Below the pieces are notes generated by a model. The model was not told the origin of the DNA. It was given only the letters and a program-made list of their open reading frames with translations, and did not search any database. From NCBI GenBank assembly GCA_035581425.1, contig DATJVP010000054.1:1-57316 (forward strand): a stretch of DNA of 57,316 bases. Direction: 5' to 3'. Positions 31,838 to 39,419 of this stretch are shown in pieces. The position numbers were made by a program, and so were the translations under genes. Source of the stretch: DASZHJ01 sp035581425. GTDB lineage: Bacteria; Pseudomonadota; Alphaproteobacteria; ATCC43930; CGMCC-115725. Each line of letters opens with the position of its first letter. Position 1 is the stretch's first letter.

Positions 31838-32536
31838 ATGGCGGAACGGCATCCCATTCTCGACCTCAAGGATGCGACGCCGCGCATGCTGCCGGACGGC
31901 GTGATAAACGCACCCTTGGAGCTGCGGCTCGCTGCCGGCGAGTTCGCGCTCATCGAATGCCCAAGCGGCGAATGGGCGGCGCATTTCGCGGACATTTGTT
32001 GCGGCCTTCATCCCCTGCAGCGCGGCACCGTTCAATTCCTGGGCCGCGATTGGTCGGGGATCACCCACATGGAGTCGAATGCGCTGCGGGGCCGCATCGG
32101 GAGGGTGTTCCACGATGCCGCGTGGGTCGGCTTCCTGGACATGGAAGCCAACATATTGCTCTCGCAGCGCTATCATACGCTGCGAGAGTTGCCGGTCCTG
32201 CGGTCGATGGCGTTGGAGCTCGCGCACGAATTCGGACTGCCGGGGCTGCCGGTCGGCGCCCCCGTCGGGCTGACGCCTGCCGATCTCGCGCGCGCCGCCT
32301 GCATCCGCGCATTTCTCGGCGAGCCGCTGCTGATCCTCCTCGAGCACCCGCTTCGCCCCGGTGACACGGAACTGCCGGTCCCTCTCATCAACGCCGTCTC
32401 GACTGCGCGCAATCGCGGCGCCGCGGTTATCTGGTTCACTCCCGATGACGCAATCTGGCGCGATCGATCGGTGCCGGCGACGCATCGCCTGCGCCTATCC
32501 GAGGAGGGGCTCATCCGGCCGCGTCGCCTGACATGA
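31838..32536 (+). CDS. MlaF-like ABC ATPase homologue lacking all catalytic motifs (pseudo-ATPase)
   Basis: Protein of 232 aa that aligns without gaps in the key blocks to MlaF. Each nucleotide motif is changed: Walker A GPSGxGKT is CPSGEWAA (41-48); the Q-loop Gln is His92 (VFHDAAW); the signature LSGGM is LTPAD (145-149); Walker B aspartate and catalytic glutamate are Glu169-His170 (LLILLEHPL); the switch histidine is Pro202 (FTPDD). The frame is uninterrupted and codon use is like the neighbours, so it is maintained rather than decaying. It should neither bind nor hydrolyse ATP in the normal way. It lies between MlaE and MlaD genes with a three-base gap and a four-base overlap. Probably a structural or regulatory subunit. 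Confidence 0.85.
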   Translation: MAERHPILDLKDATPRMLPDGVINAPLELRLAAGEFALIECPSGEWAAHFADICCGLHPLQRGTVQFLGRDWSGITHMESNALRGRIGRVFHDAAWVGFLDMEANILLSQRYHTLRELPVLRSMALELAHEFGLPGLPVGAPVGLTPADLARAACIRAFLGEPLLILLEHPLRPGDTELPVPLINAVSTARNRGAAVIWFTPDDAIWRDRSVPATHRLRLSEEGLIRPRRLT

Positions 32537-33513
32537 TTCGCCTCCGGAACACCGACGAGTGGGTGGGGCTGCTCGTGGTCGCGGCGCTCGTCCTCTTCAT
32601 CGGCGCCGTGCTGGAGGCAGGATTGCTGCGCGACTGGTTCCGGCCATCGGTCGTCCTGCGCATCCTGCTGCCCGCGACGGGAGTGAACGGGCTTGCGGCA
32701 GGCGCAGACATCGAGGTCCTGGGAATACACGCGGGATCGGTGCGCCGGATCGTCATCCAGCCGGACCAGCAGATGTACGCGGAGGCGACGATCGACGATC
32801 AGGCGAAGGCGTTCATTCGGCGCGACAGCCAGGCGACGATACGGCGCCGCTTCGGCGTCGCCGGCTCCGCCTTCGTCGATATAAGCCGCGGCACCGGCGC
32901 GCAAATGGACTGGAGATTCGCGGTCGTCGACGCTACGACCGAGCAAGGTCCGGCCGACAGCATCGGCGCCCTGATCGTCTCGCTGCGCGAGAAGGTGTTT
33001 CCGATTCTCGACGAGGCGCATGACACGATCGCGGCATTGCGAACGATATCCGAGCGGATCGAGAAAGGTCAGGGGACCGTCGGTCGCCTCGTGAGCGACG
33101 ATGCGCTCGCACAGAAGCTCGACAAGGCGGTCACCTCGCTCCAGCAACAGTTAGAGAAGGTGGACCAGGCGACGGACGCCCTCAACGCCATCACCAAGGA
33201 CGTGCACTCGGTCACCTCGAGCATGGCTGCGGACGACGGAGTGCCGGCCCTGCTGCGCCGGCTCAATGCGCTTCTCACGACGCTCCAATCATCCACGCGA
33301 GACATCGCGCAGGCGACGCCCCGCCTGCCGCAGATCTCGCGCAACGTCGAGACGGCATCCGCCGATCTGCCTGCGCTGCTCACCCAGACCCAGCTCACGC
33401 TCGCGGAGCTCGAGAAGGTACTGGCTCAGCTCGAGAAGTCGTGGCTGCTCGGCGGCGGCGGCGCCCCGCCTCCCGAGAGCCGACGCGCGCCTGTGACCGA
33501 AATCAAGCCATGA
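32533..33513 (+). CDS. MlaD-family MCE-domain lipid-binding protein
   Basis: Periplasmic, membrane-anchored protein of 326 aa. One N-terminal helix (WVGLLVVAALVLFIGAVLEA) is followed by a single MCE domain at about 38-120 (LRILLPATGVNGLAAGADIE, VLGIHAGSVRRI, YAEATIDDQAKAFIRRDSQA), where hexameric rings form a lipid channel. After it comes a long helical region (about 145-310) with GTVGRLVSDDALAQKLDKA, a usual feature of alphaproteobacterial MlaD, probably forming a needle or coiled coil. ATGA overlaps on both sides. Confidence 0.9.
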   Translation: MIRLRNTDEWVGLLVVAALVLFIGAVLEAGLLRDWFRPSVVLRILLPATGVNGLAAGADIEVLGIHAGSVRRIVIQPDQQMYAEATIDDQAKAFIRRDSQATIRRRFGVAGSAFVDISRGTGAQMDWRFAVVDATTEQGPADSIGALIVSLREKVFPILDEAHDTIAALRTISERIEKGQGTVGRLVSDDALAQKLDKAVTSLQQQLEKVDQATDALNAITKDVHSVTSSMAADDGVPALLRRLNALLTTLQSSTRDIAQATPRLPQISRNVETASADLPALLTQTQLTLAELEKVLAQLEKSWLLGGGGAPPPESRRAPVTEIKP

Positions 33514-34379
33514 GGCCGATGCCGGCGCTGTTGCTCTGCGCGCTCGCTGCGTGTTCGTCTGCGCCGCCGCCATCCGCGCCTCCCGCGGACCTGCAAATGC
33601 GCCAAGCAGAGCGTGCGGGCCAAGCCGACCTCGCGCTCGGGCGTCCGAGCGAGGCAGTCGCCCAGTATCGCATCGCGCTGCAGCGCGCGGAGATGCGCGA
33701 CGACCTCTTGGAAATCGTCGACTACGGCTTTGACCTCGCCGTCTCGCTCCTCGACGACAATCAACCGGACGAGGCTCTGAAGACGGTGCGTCGGATCAAT
33801 GCGGAGCTTGCGCGGAGAGGCGCGCAGAGCCCGCCGGCTTTCACGCTCCTCGAGGCAACGGCGCTCTATCGGATCGGCTCGCGGGCCGACGCCGATAGGC
33901 TCGCGGCCTCGATCGAGCATGCGAGTGAGCACGACATAGCCTCTCAGGCATGCTTCCTTCGGGGGCTGATCGCGGACGAGAACGGCGATCTCGCAGGTCT
34001 CGAGGAGGCATCGCGCTGCTTGAGCGCGAGCGGCGATGCAGATCGCGCAAACGTCTTGGAGCTGTCTGCCCGGATTTTTCTCCGCAGCGGGAACGCGGGA
34101 GCGGCCGAGTCGGAGGCAAGAGATGCTGCCGATCTTCGCCAGAAGTCCCGCGATTATCGCGGGATGGCGCGGGCTCTGGCGCTCGCTGGCGCAGCCGCCT
34201 CGAAATCCGGATCGAATGCCGCAGCGGCCTCGTACTATCTGCGCGCGGGCCGCAGCGCGGCGGCACAAGGCGACACCGCGCATGCACGGCAGTGGATTGC
34301 GGCAGCCCTGTCGCTTTCGCGCGATCCAGAGTTGCGCAACGAGGCACAGCGGGTTCTCTCGGACGTAAATAAGAAGTGA
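33510..34379 (+). CDS. repeat-containing outer-membrane lipoprotein, last gene of the Mla-like operon
   Basis: Lipoprotein of 289 aa. The lipobox LAAC puts the lipidated cysteine at residue 15, followed by Ser-Ser-Ala-Pro, so outer-membrane sorting is likely. The rest is alanine-rich and helical with TPR-like pairs (RAGQADLALGRPSEAVAQYR, AARALALAGAAASKSGSNAAA-like, YYLRAGRSAAAQGDTAHAR). It occupies the place where MCE operons often encode a PqiC/MlaC-type partner but does not resemble either. The ATG overlaps the MlaD stop as ATGA. Function is unknown; a docking partner for the MCE protein is plausible. Confidence 0.8.
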   Translation: MRPMPALLLCALAACSSAPPPSAPPADLQMRQAERAGQADLALGRPSEAVAQYRIALQRAEMRDDLLEIVDYGFDLAVSLLDDNQPDEALKTVRRINAELARRGAQSPPAFTLLEATALYRIGSRADADRLAASIEHASEHDIASQACFLRGLIADENGDLAGLEEASRCLSASGDADRANVLELSARIFLRSGNAGAAESEARDAADLRQKSRDYRGMARALALAGAAASKSGSNAAAASYYLRAGRSAAAQGDTAHARQWIAAALSLSRDPELRNEAQRVLSDVNKK

Positions 34380-34467
34380 TCGAGTGGGTTGCGCGGGAGC
34401 GACGCTCGCTGCTCGCGCGGGCGTAGGATATGGTAGCCGCTCGACAACCGACTCAAAGGGCTCGCAC

Positions 34468-35418
34468 ATGGCCAAGCATCATCACCTCGCCTCGTCTCCG
34501 GTCACGTGCCATTGGGGATTCTTCGATGCGGCGTTGCCTCCGGTGCTGACGGTCGAATCCGGCGACACCGTCACGGTCGACTGCGTCTCCGGCGGTGCCG
34601 AGGTGCTCCCGAGCGAACGCTTCGAGGTGCTTCCGGAGCATCGCACTATCGTCGAGCGATTGAAGCCGCGCTTCGGATCCGGCCACATTCTCACGGGCCC
34701 CATCGAGGTCGCGGGAGCCGAGCCCGGAGACACGCTGGAGGTCCGCATTCACTCGATCGATTGCCGGCAGAATTGGGGCTGGACCTGGATCGTCCCCCTG
34801 CGCGGCACCCTCCCGGAGGATTTTCCGGAGCGACGCATTTGGCACACCGCGATCGATCGGCAGCGGGGTATCGCCACGACACCCTGGGGCCAGGAGATAC
34901 CGCTCGCCCCGTTCTTCGGCGTGATGGGCGTGGCTCCGCGTCCGGTCTATGGCGCGGTCACCACCATCGTGCCGCGCGAGTTCGGAGGCAACATCGACCT
35001 CAAGGAGCTGACCACCGGCAGCACGCTTTACCTGCCGATTTGGACGAAGGGCGCGCTCTTCTCGGTGGGGGACGGTCACGGCGTCCAGGGCGACGGCGAG
35101 GTCTGCCTCACCGCGCTCGAGACGGCGCTCAGCGGCACCTTCGAGCTCATCCTGCGCAAGGACCTCAAGCTCGACATGCCGCGCGCGGAGACGCCGACGC
35201 ATTGGATCACGCTGGGCCTCGACGAGGATCTCGACGACGCGGGCAAGCAGGCTGTGCGGCAGGCAATAAAGCTCCTCGGGGAGCTCGCAGGCATCTCCCC
35301 TGCCGAGGCCTATATGCTCTGCAGCCTCGCCGTCGACTTTCGCGTGACTCAGCTTGTCGACGTTAACAAGGGCATCCACGGCATGATCGCGAAGAGCTTG
35401 CTGCAACGGCGAAGCTGA
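34468..35418 (+). CDS. acetamidase/formamidase family protein
   Basis: Amidohydrolase of 316 aa of the FmdA/AmdA family, which releases ammonia from short amides. Diagnostic segments: GHILTGPIEVAGAEPGDTLE, the metal-site region TPWGQEIPLAPFFGVMG and VGDGHGVQGDGEVCLTALET-like motif near residue 210. I chose the ATG at 34468, preceded by AAAGGG, since residues upstream in the open frame do not match the family. It is separated by 88 bases from the Mla-like operon and is probably transcribed alone. Confidence 0.9.
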   Translation: MAKHHHLASSPVTCHWGFFDAALPPVLTVESGDTVTVDCVSGGAEVLPSERFEVLPEHRTIVERLKPRFGSGHILTGPIEVAGAEPGDTLEVRIHSIDCRQNWGWTWIVPLRGTLPEDFPERRIWHTAIDRQRGIATTPWGQEIPLAPFFGVMGVAPRPVYGAVTTIVPREFGGNIDLKELTTGSTLYLPIWTKGALFSVGDGHGVQGDGEVCLTALETALSGTFELILRKDLKLDMPRAETPTHWITLGLDEDLDDAGKQAVRQAIKLLGELAGISPAEAYMLCSLAVDFRVTQLVDVNKGIHGMIAKSLLQRRS

Positions 35419-35547
35419 GCGCGGGTTTGTCGAATAGTTTTACTTAACGCCGCGGACGCAGAGCCATCTCTCTGATGTCGCTTGATGGCATGCATATTGC
35501 TCATTCCTCGCACGGTTCCGCAGCTCTTTACTTCTTTCCGTGTGGTA

Positions 35548-36234
35548 ATGATGAATCGATATCTTGGATTGATTGGATCTGGCGTCCTTTTGATCGCTGG
35601 ATCCATGGGCTCCGCGCATGCGGTGACGATCACCTATGGCGCGGCGGGATCCGAGTCGCCCAGCTTCGCGGGCGCCACGGTGCTCGACTTCAACGCAGTC
35701 CCGCTGGGCGCGGTCGGCTCCTACAATTTCGGCGACGGCACGCTCACCGGCGACGGCGCGGTGGTCAGCGGCTCCGTGGTCAACCGCTATGCGGCGCCGG
35801 CCGGAGACTCGACCCGCTATTTGACGATTGCCTACGCGTCTCCCGTCGGCTCCGCGACCCTCGCGTTCAATGCGCCGGAGAACTATTTCGGCCTCTACTG
35901 GGGCTCGATCGACAGCTACAACTCGATCTCGTTCGAGCTCAACGGGCAAGTGATCGCCAGCTTCACGGGCACCCAACTCCCGTCGCCGATCCAAGCCAAT
36001 GGCGATCAGCAGTCGTCGCTCTCGAACCGGTACGTCAATTTCTTCTTCGGGACGCAGTTCTTCGACGAGGTCGTGCTGCACACGACCAACTACGCTTTCG
36101 AGAGCGACAACATCGCTTATGCGGACCCGCCCGCCGCCGTCCCTGAGCCCGGCAGCCTTCTGACCTTCCTCAGTGCGCTCATGGGCACGTGCGCGTGGTT
36201 GCGGCTTCGCAGAAGGAAGAACCCCGCGCAGTAG
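35548..36234 (+). CDS. PEP-CTERM sorting-domain exported protein
   Basis: Secreted protein of about 228 aa. The signal peptide (NRYLGLIGSGVLLIAGSMG) ends near AHA-VTITYG. The body is rich in Gly, Ser, Asn and Tyr, lacks Cys and looks beta-sandwich-like (NYFGLYWGSIDSYNSISFEL). The C-terminus has the sorting signal VPEPGS, a hydrophobic helix and the basic end RLRRRK, recognised by exosortase. No exosortase is in the window. The start is one of two adjacent ATGs (35548, 35551). Expected role: extracellular matrix or surface display; no specific function is recognised. Confidence 0.85.
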   Translation: MMNRYLGLIGSGVLLIAGSMGSAHAVTITYGAAGSESPSFAGATVLDFNAVPLGAVGSYNFGDGTLTGDGAVVSGSVVNRYAAPAGDSTRYLTIAYASPVGSATLAFNAPENYFGLYWGSIDSYNSISFELNGQVIASFTGTQLPSPIQANGDQQSSLSNRYVNFFFGTQFFDEVVLHTTNYAFESDNIAYADPPAAVPEPGSLLTFLSALMGTCAWLRLRRRKNPAQ

Positions 36235-36240
36235 CCGCTC

Positions 36241-36337
36241 GCCCGAAATTCGGGCATCGCCCAACACGGCTGCCACAGGTCGCGGACGAGCAGCCGAGAC
36301 GCGCGTTGGGCGATGGTGTAGTCATGGTCTGACACCA
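36241..36337. other. nested stem-loop element between the PEP-CTERM and AMP-ligase genes
   Basis: CATCGCCCAAC (36255-36265) pairs perfectly with GTTGGGCGATG (36305-36315), and inside it CGGCTG (36267-36272) pairs with CAGCCG (36291-36296). GCCCGAA/TTCGGGC (36241-36255) abuts the left arm and TGGTGT/ACACCA (36314-36319, 36332-36337) the right. Some arms overlap, so alternative folds compete. The element fills most of the 137-base gap. It could be an attenuator, a small RNA or a processed 3' end; no T run is present. Confidence 0.5.
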
Positions 36338-36371
36338 CCGCCGGCCACGACCCCACTCCACCCACGTTCAC

Positions 36372-37808
36372 ATGACCCCGGATTTCATTCGCTTTCACGC
36401 GGCCCAAAGGCCCGATGCCGTGGCCGTTGTCGACAATGGACGGCCGGTCACATACTCGCAATTTGCCGGCGACATCCGCAAAGTCGCGGCAGCGCTCGCG
36501 GCCTTCGAGCTTCCGCGCGCGGCCAAGGTTGCACTCGATTGCAGCGATCGCTATCACGACTGGCTGCTACGGCTCGCCTGCGAGGAACTCTGCCTTGTCT
36601 CCACGACCTTTGCGGGGCGCGCGAGTGCGAAGTTCGGGCAAGGCGTCGCGGATTTCGATCTCGTCCTCTCCGACCGCAGCGGGCTCGAGGGGGAAGCAAG
36701 GCGATTCCAGTCGCTCGGGCCGGGTTGGATCGAGCGAGCGCTCGCGATCCCTGACACGATCGAGATACCGGCTTGCGCGAAGCGGCCGGAAGATCCGCTC
36801 CGCATCCTCCTCACCTCCGGCACCACCGGCACGGCCAAGCGCCTCCTCTACTCGCGCCAGATGCATGAGCGCTCGATTGAGCAATCCCTTTGGTACGGAG
36901 GGTTCACGCAGCGCGCGCGCTATCTGCTCGTAATCCCCTTCACCGTCGGCGCGCCCGCGGCCTGCCTTCGCATGGGTGGGACTGTCGTGCTCGAGACTCG
37001 CATGAGTCTGCGCGAGGCGATCGGGGTCCATGCGATCACGCACACGACCGTCCCGCCCATTCAACTCGTGCAGATGCTCGAGACCCTACCGGAAGGCTTC
37101 GTCAAGCCCACGGCGCTCACGATCCTGAGCTTCGGCGCGGCGGTCGCGAAGGGTGTGCGCGAGCGGGCGCTCGCGCGGATCGCGACCGAGGTTCTGGACC
37201 TCTACGGCACGAACGAGGTCGGCTTTCTGAGCGCGGTGGGCGATTCCGGGATCGGCACGATATGGCCGGGCGCAGAGATCGAGATCGTCGATGACCGCGG
37301 CCGAGTCTTGCCCTATGGAGAGCTCGGCCGCATTCGCGTGCGAACCGATTGCATGCCCGAAGGCTACTTGGACGACCCGGAGGCGACGAGCCGCCATTTT
37401 CGCAGCGGCTGGTTCTACGTGGGCGACATGGGCGTTCTCCAGGGACCGCGGCGCCTTCGGGTGGTAGGGAGAAGCGACGATCTCCTCAACATCGGCTGGA
37501 ACAAGATCGTACCCGAGGCGATCGAAGCGCTCGTTCTCGACGCGGTGGGTGCGGCCGATATCGGCGTATGCGCGCTCCCCAACGCCGACGGGGTCGAGGA
37601 GATTCACGTGGCATTCGCAGCCACCCGCCTCGGGGATCAGACGGTCGCGCAGCGGCTTCAGCAGGCTTTGGCGCGCTTTCAGCTCGGCAGGTTCTATGCG
37701 ATCCGCGTGCCCGCGGTTCCGCGGAACGGCGCGGGCAAGATCGAGCGTGAGCGTCTGAAGAGCATTTTCAGGGAACATCGCGCGATGATGTCGCCACGAA
37801 CCGGCTAA
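36372..37808 (+). CDS. AMP-forming acyl-CoA synthetase-like ligase
   Basis: Adenylating enzyme of 478 aa, on the short side for the ANL superfamily. P-loop LLTSGTTGTAKRLLYSR has Ala in place of the usual Pro of TSGTTGxPK. DLYGTNEVG is the A5 motif, GWFYVGDMG A7, VVGRSDDLLNIGWNKI A8 and the C-terminal catalytic lysine lies in GAGKIERERLK. The N-terminal third is compact. It would activate a carboxylate as acyl-AMP, probably then the CoA thioester. Substrate unknown. It ends four bases into the convergent amidase gene. Confidence 0.88.
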   Translation: MTPDFIRFHAAQRPDAVAVVDNGRPVTYSQFAGDIRKVAAALAAFELPRAAKVALDCSDRYHDWLLRLACEELCLVSTTFAGRASAKFGQGVADFDLVLSDRSGLEGEARRFQSLGPGWIERALAIPDTIEIPACAKRPEDPLRILLTSGTTGTAKRLLYSRQMHERSIEQSLWYGGFTQRARYLLVIPFTVGAPAACLRMGGTVVLETRMSLREAIGVHAITHTTVPPIQLVQMLETLPEGFVKPTALTILSFGAAVAKGVRERALARIATEVLDLYGTNEVGFLSAVGDSGIGTIWPGAEIEIVDDRGRVLPYGELGRIRVRTDCMPEGYLDDPEATSRHFRSGWFYVGDMGVLQGPRRLRVVGRSDDLLNIGWNKIVPEAIEALVLDAVGAADIGVCALPNADGVEEIHVAFAATRLGDQTVAQRLQQALARFQLGRFYAIRVPAVPRNGAGKIERERLKSIFREHRAMMSPRTG

Positions 37809-39073
37809 CCGCCTCCACCTGCAATGGCACCTCGTCGCTCATGGAGCCATTGCGCGACTTCTAGGAGAGAGCGATCGGCGCCGAGCGGTCCTAGCAACTG
37901 AAGTCCCAGCGGCATCGCTTCCGCGGAGCGCCACATTGGGATGGCGATTGCGGGCACGTGGAGCGCGGTCCAGAATCGGCTCATCACGGCATCTCCGGTA
38001 TCCGTGAGCGAGGCTGGCGCCGCGCTGGTCGCTGCCGGGAGGGCGATCGCGTCGAAATCCGCGGCGAGTCCCGCGAATTGCGCTTGGTAGGCCTGGCGCC
38101 GCCGGCGCGCATCGGCGTAGCGCTCGAGGTCTGCGTCGAGATGGGGCCCGAGCAATGCGCGAAGCTCCGGCACCACGCGCGGCGCCGCCGCGCCCAGCAG
38201 GATGCGTGCGGCCTCCCAATAGCAGAGCTCCTGCTGCAGCCTGCAGAAATCGTCGAGTGGAAAAGGCAGGTCGCGCCACTCGACGCGCACTTGCGCCTTT
38301 CTGAGCCAAGCGGCAAGCGCTTCGATCCGCTCGGGATAGCCGTCCCTCAACGCCAGGGCATCGGGCAGGCGGAGGAGGAGAACGCGCCGCGGTCGCCGCG
38401 CCGCGAGGATCTCGGCGCTCCGCCCGATGAGTGCGCTCGCGAAATACCAAGCGTCGCGCGGCGAGCGCGCGAAAATGCCGAGATGGTCGAGCGTGGTCGA
38501 GATTGCCTGTACGCCTTCCATGTGCAGGAGACCGAAGCTCGGCTTGAAGCCCGTGACTCCGCAATAGGAGGCCGGGCGGACCGTCGAGCCCGCCGTCTGC
38601 GTGCCCAGCGCGAAAGAGACGAAGCCCGCCGCAACCGCCGCCGCCGAGCCGCTCGACGAGCCGCCGGGCGTCCGCCGAGGATCGTGCGGGTTTGTCGTCG
38701 GGCCTGGAATCGGAAAGGCGAATTCCGTGCAGACGGTCTTGCCGAGCACGATCGCGCCGTGCCTCCGCGCCTCCGCCACGCACCAGGCATCGACGCGCGG
38801 CCCCAGCGTTTGCGGATCAGCCGAGCCGTAGCGCGTCGGAAACTCCGCCGTCGCGATGATGTCCTTGACGCCGATGAGCGCGCCGCCGAGCGGTCCCGTA
38901 GCGGGTGTCGCAATCCGCTGGCGCGCATTCTCCGCGTCCGAGCAGACGAAGGCGTGCACGACTGCCTCCCGCTCCGCTAGAGCGCGAAGCTGCGACTCCG
39001 CGAGCGCGAGCCGCGCCTCCTTCGTCGTTGCGGCGCAGAAATCTTCGCGGGAGATCGCGTCCGCGCGGGGCAT
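37805..39073 (-). CDS. amidase signature family hydrolase
   Basis: Amidase of 422 aa. The Ser-cisSer-Lys triad is visible: Lys in GGALIGVKDI, cis-Ser in the glycine/serine-rich PGGSSSGSAAAVAAGF and nucleophile Ser in GTQTAGSTVRPAS. It hydrolyses an amide or carbamate bond, substrate unknown. It is the last gene of a probable minus-strand operon, ten bases after the DUF4387 gene, and follows AtuA-like and ABC importer genes. Its stop overlaps the convergent ligase gene by four bases. Confidence 0.92.
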   Translation of the reverse strand: MPRADAISREDFCAATTKEARLALAESQLRALAEREAVVHAFVCSDAENARQRIATPATGPLGGALIGVKDIIATAEFPTRYGSADPQTLGPRVDAWCVAEARRHGAIVLGKTVCTEFAFPIPGPTTNPHDPRRTPGGSSSGSAAAVAAGFVSFALGTQTAGSTVRPASYCGVTGFKPSFGLLHMEGVQAISTTLDHLGIFARSPRDAWYFASALIGRSAEILAARRPRRVLLLRLPDALALRDGYPERIEALAAWLRKAQVRVEWRDLPFPLDDFCRLQQELCYWEAARILLGAAAPRVVPELRALLGPHLDADLERYADARRRRQAYQAQFAGLAADFDAIALPAATSAAPASLTDTGDAVMSRFWTALHVPAIAIPMWRSAEAMPLGLQLLGPLGADRSLLEVAQWLHERRGAIAGGGG

Positions 39074-39083
39074 GCCGAGGTCC

Positions 39084-39416
39084 CTAGTCGAGGGGCACGT
39101 CGATGCTCAGCAGCGGCCCATATTGCTGGCTCCCGAAGATGTCGGGATCGCCGAGACTGCCGCTGGGCACCTTGCGGTAGATCGTGAATTTGATTGCGAG
39201 CCCGGGCTCGAACTCCACGTGATCGCTGATGCGAGAGTCCGGAATGCCGTAGAGCCTGCAGACGGCTGCGCGCGAGAGCGCGCCGCTCTTGCGTACGAGG
39301 TCGTAGGAGGCGCGGTCCGGGAAGATCACGTCGAAGGTGATCTTGTCGACGCCGGCGTTCTTGCTGCGGATGGTCTTGGCGAGAGCGGTGAGCGGCTTGC
39401 TGTGCGCGGCGCCCAT
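39084..39416 (-). CDS. DUF4387 family protein
   Basis: Small soluble protein of 110 aa. LAKTIRSKNAGVDKITFDVI near the start and the C-terminal VPSGSLGDPDIFGSQQYGPL match DUF4387, a family of unknown function regularly encoded next to DUF1446/AtuA proteins. It follows the AtuA-like gene by three bases. No enzyme motif is recognised. It may be a subunit of the AtuA-like protein. Confidence 0.82.
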   Translation of the reverse strand: MGAAHSKPLTALAKTIRSKNAGVDKITFDVIFPDRASYDLVRKSGALSRAAVCRLYGIPDSRISDHVEFEPGLAIKFTIYRKVPSGSLGDPDIFGSQQYGPLLSIDVPLD

Positions 39417-39419
39417 GGC

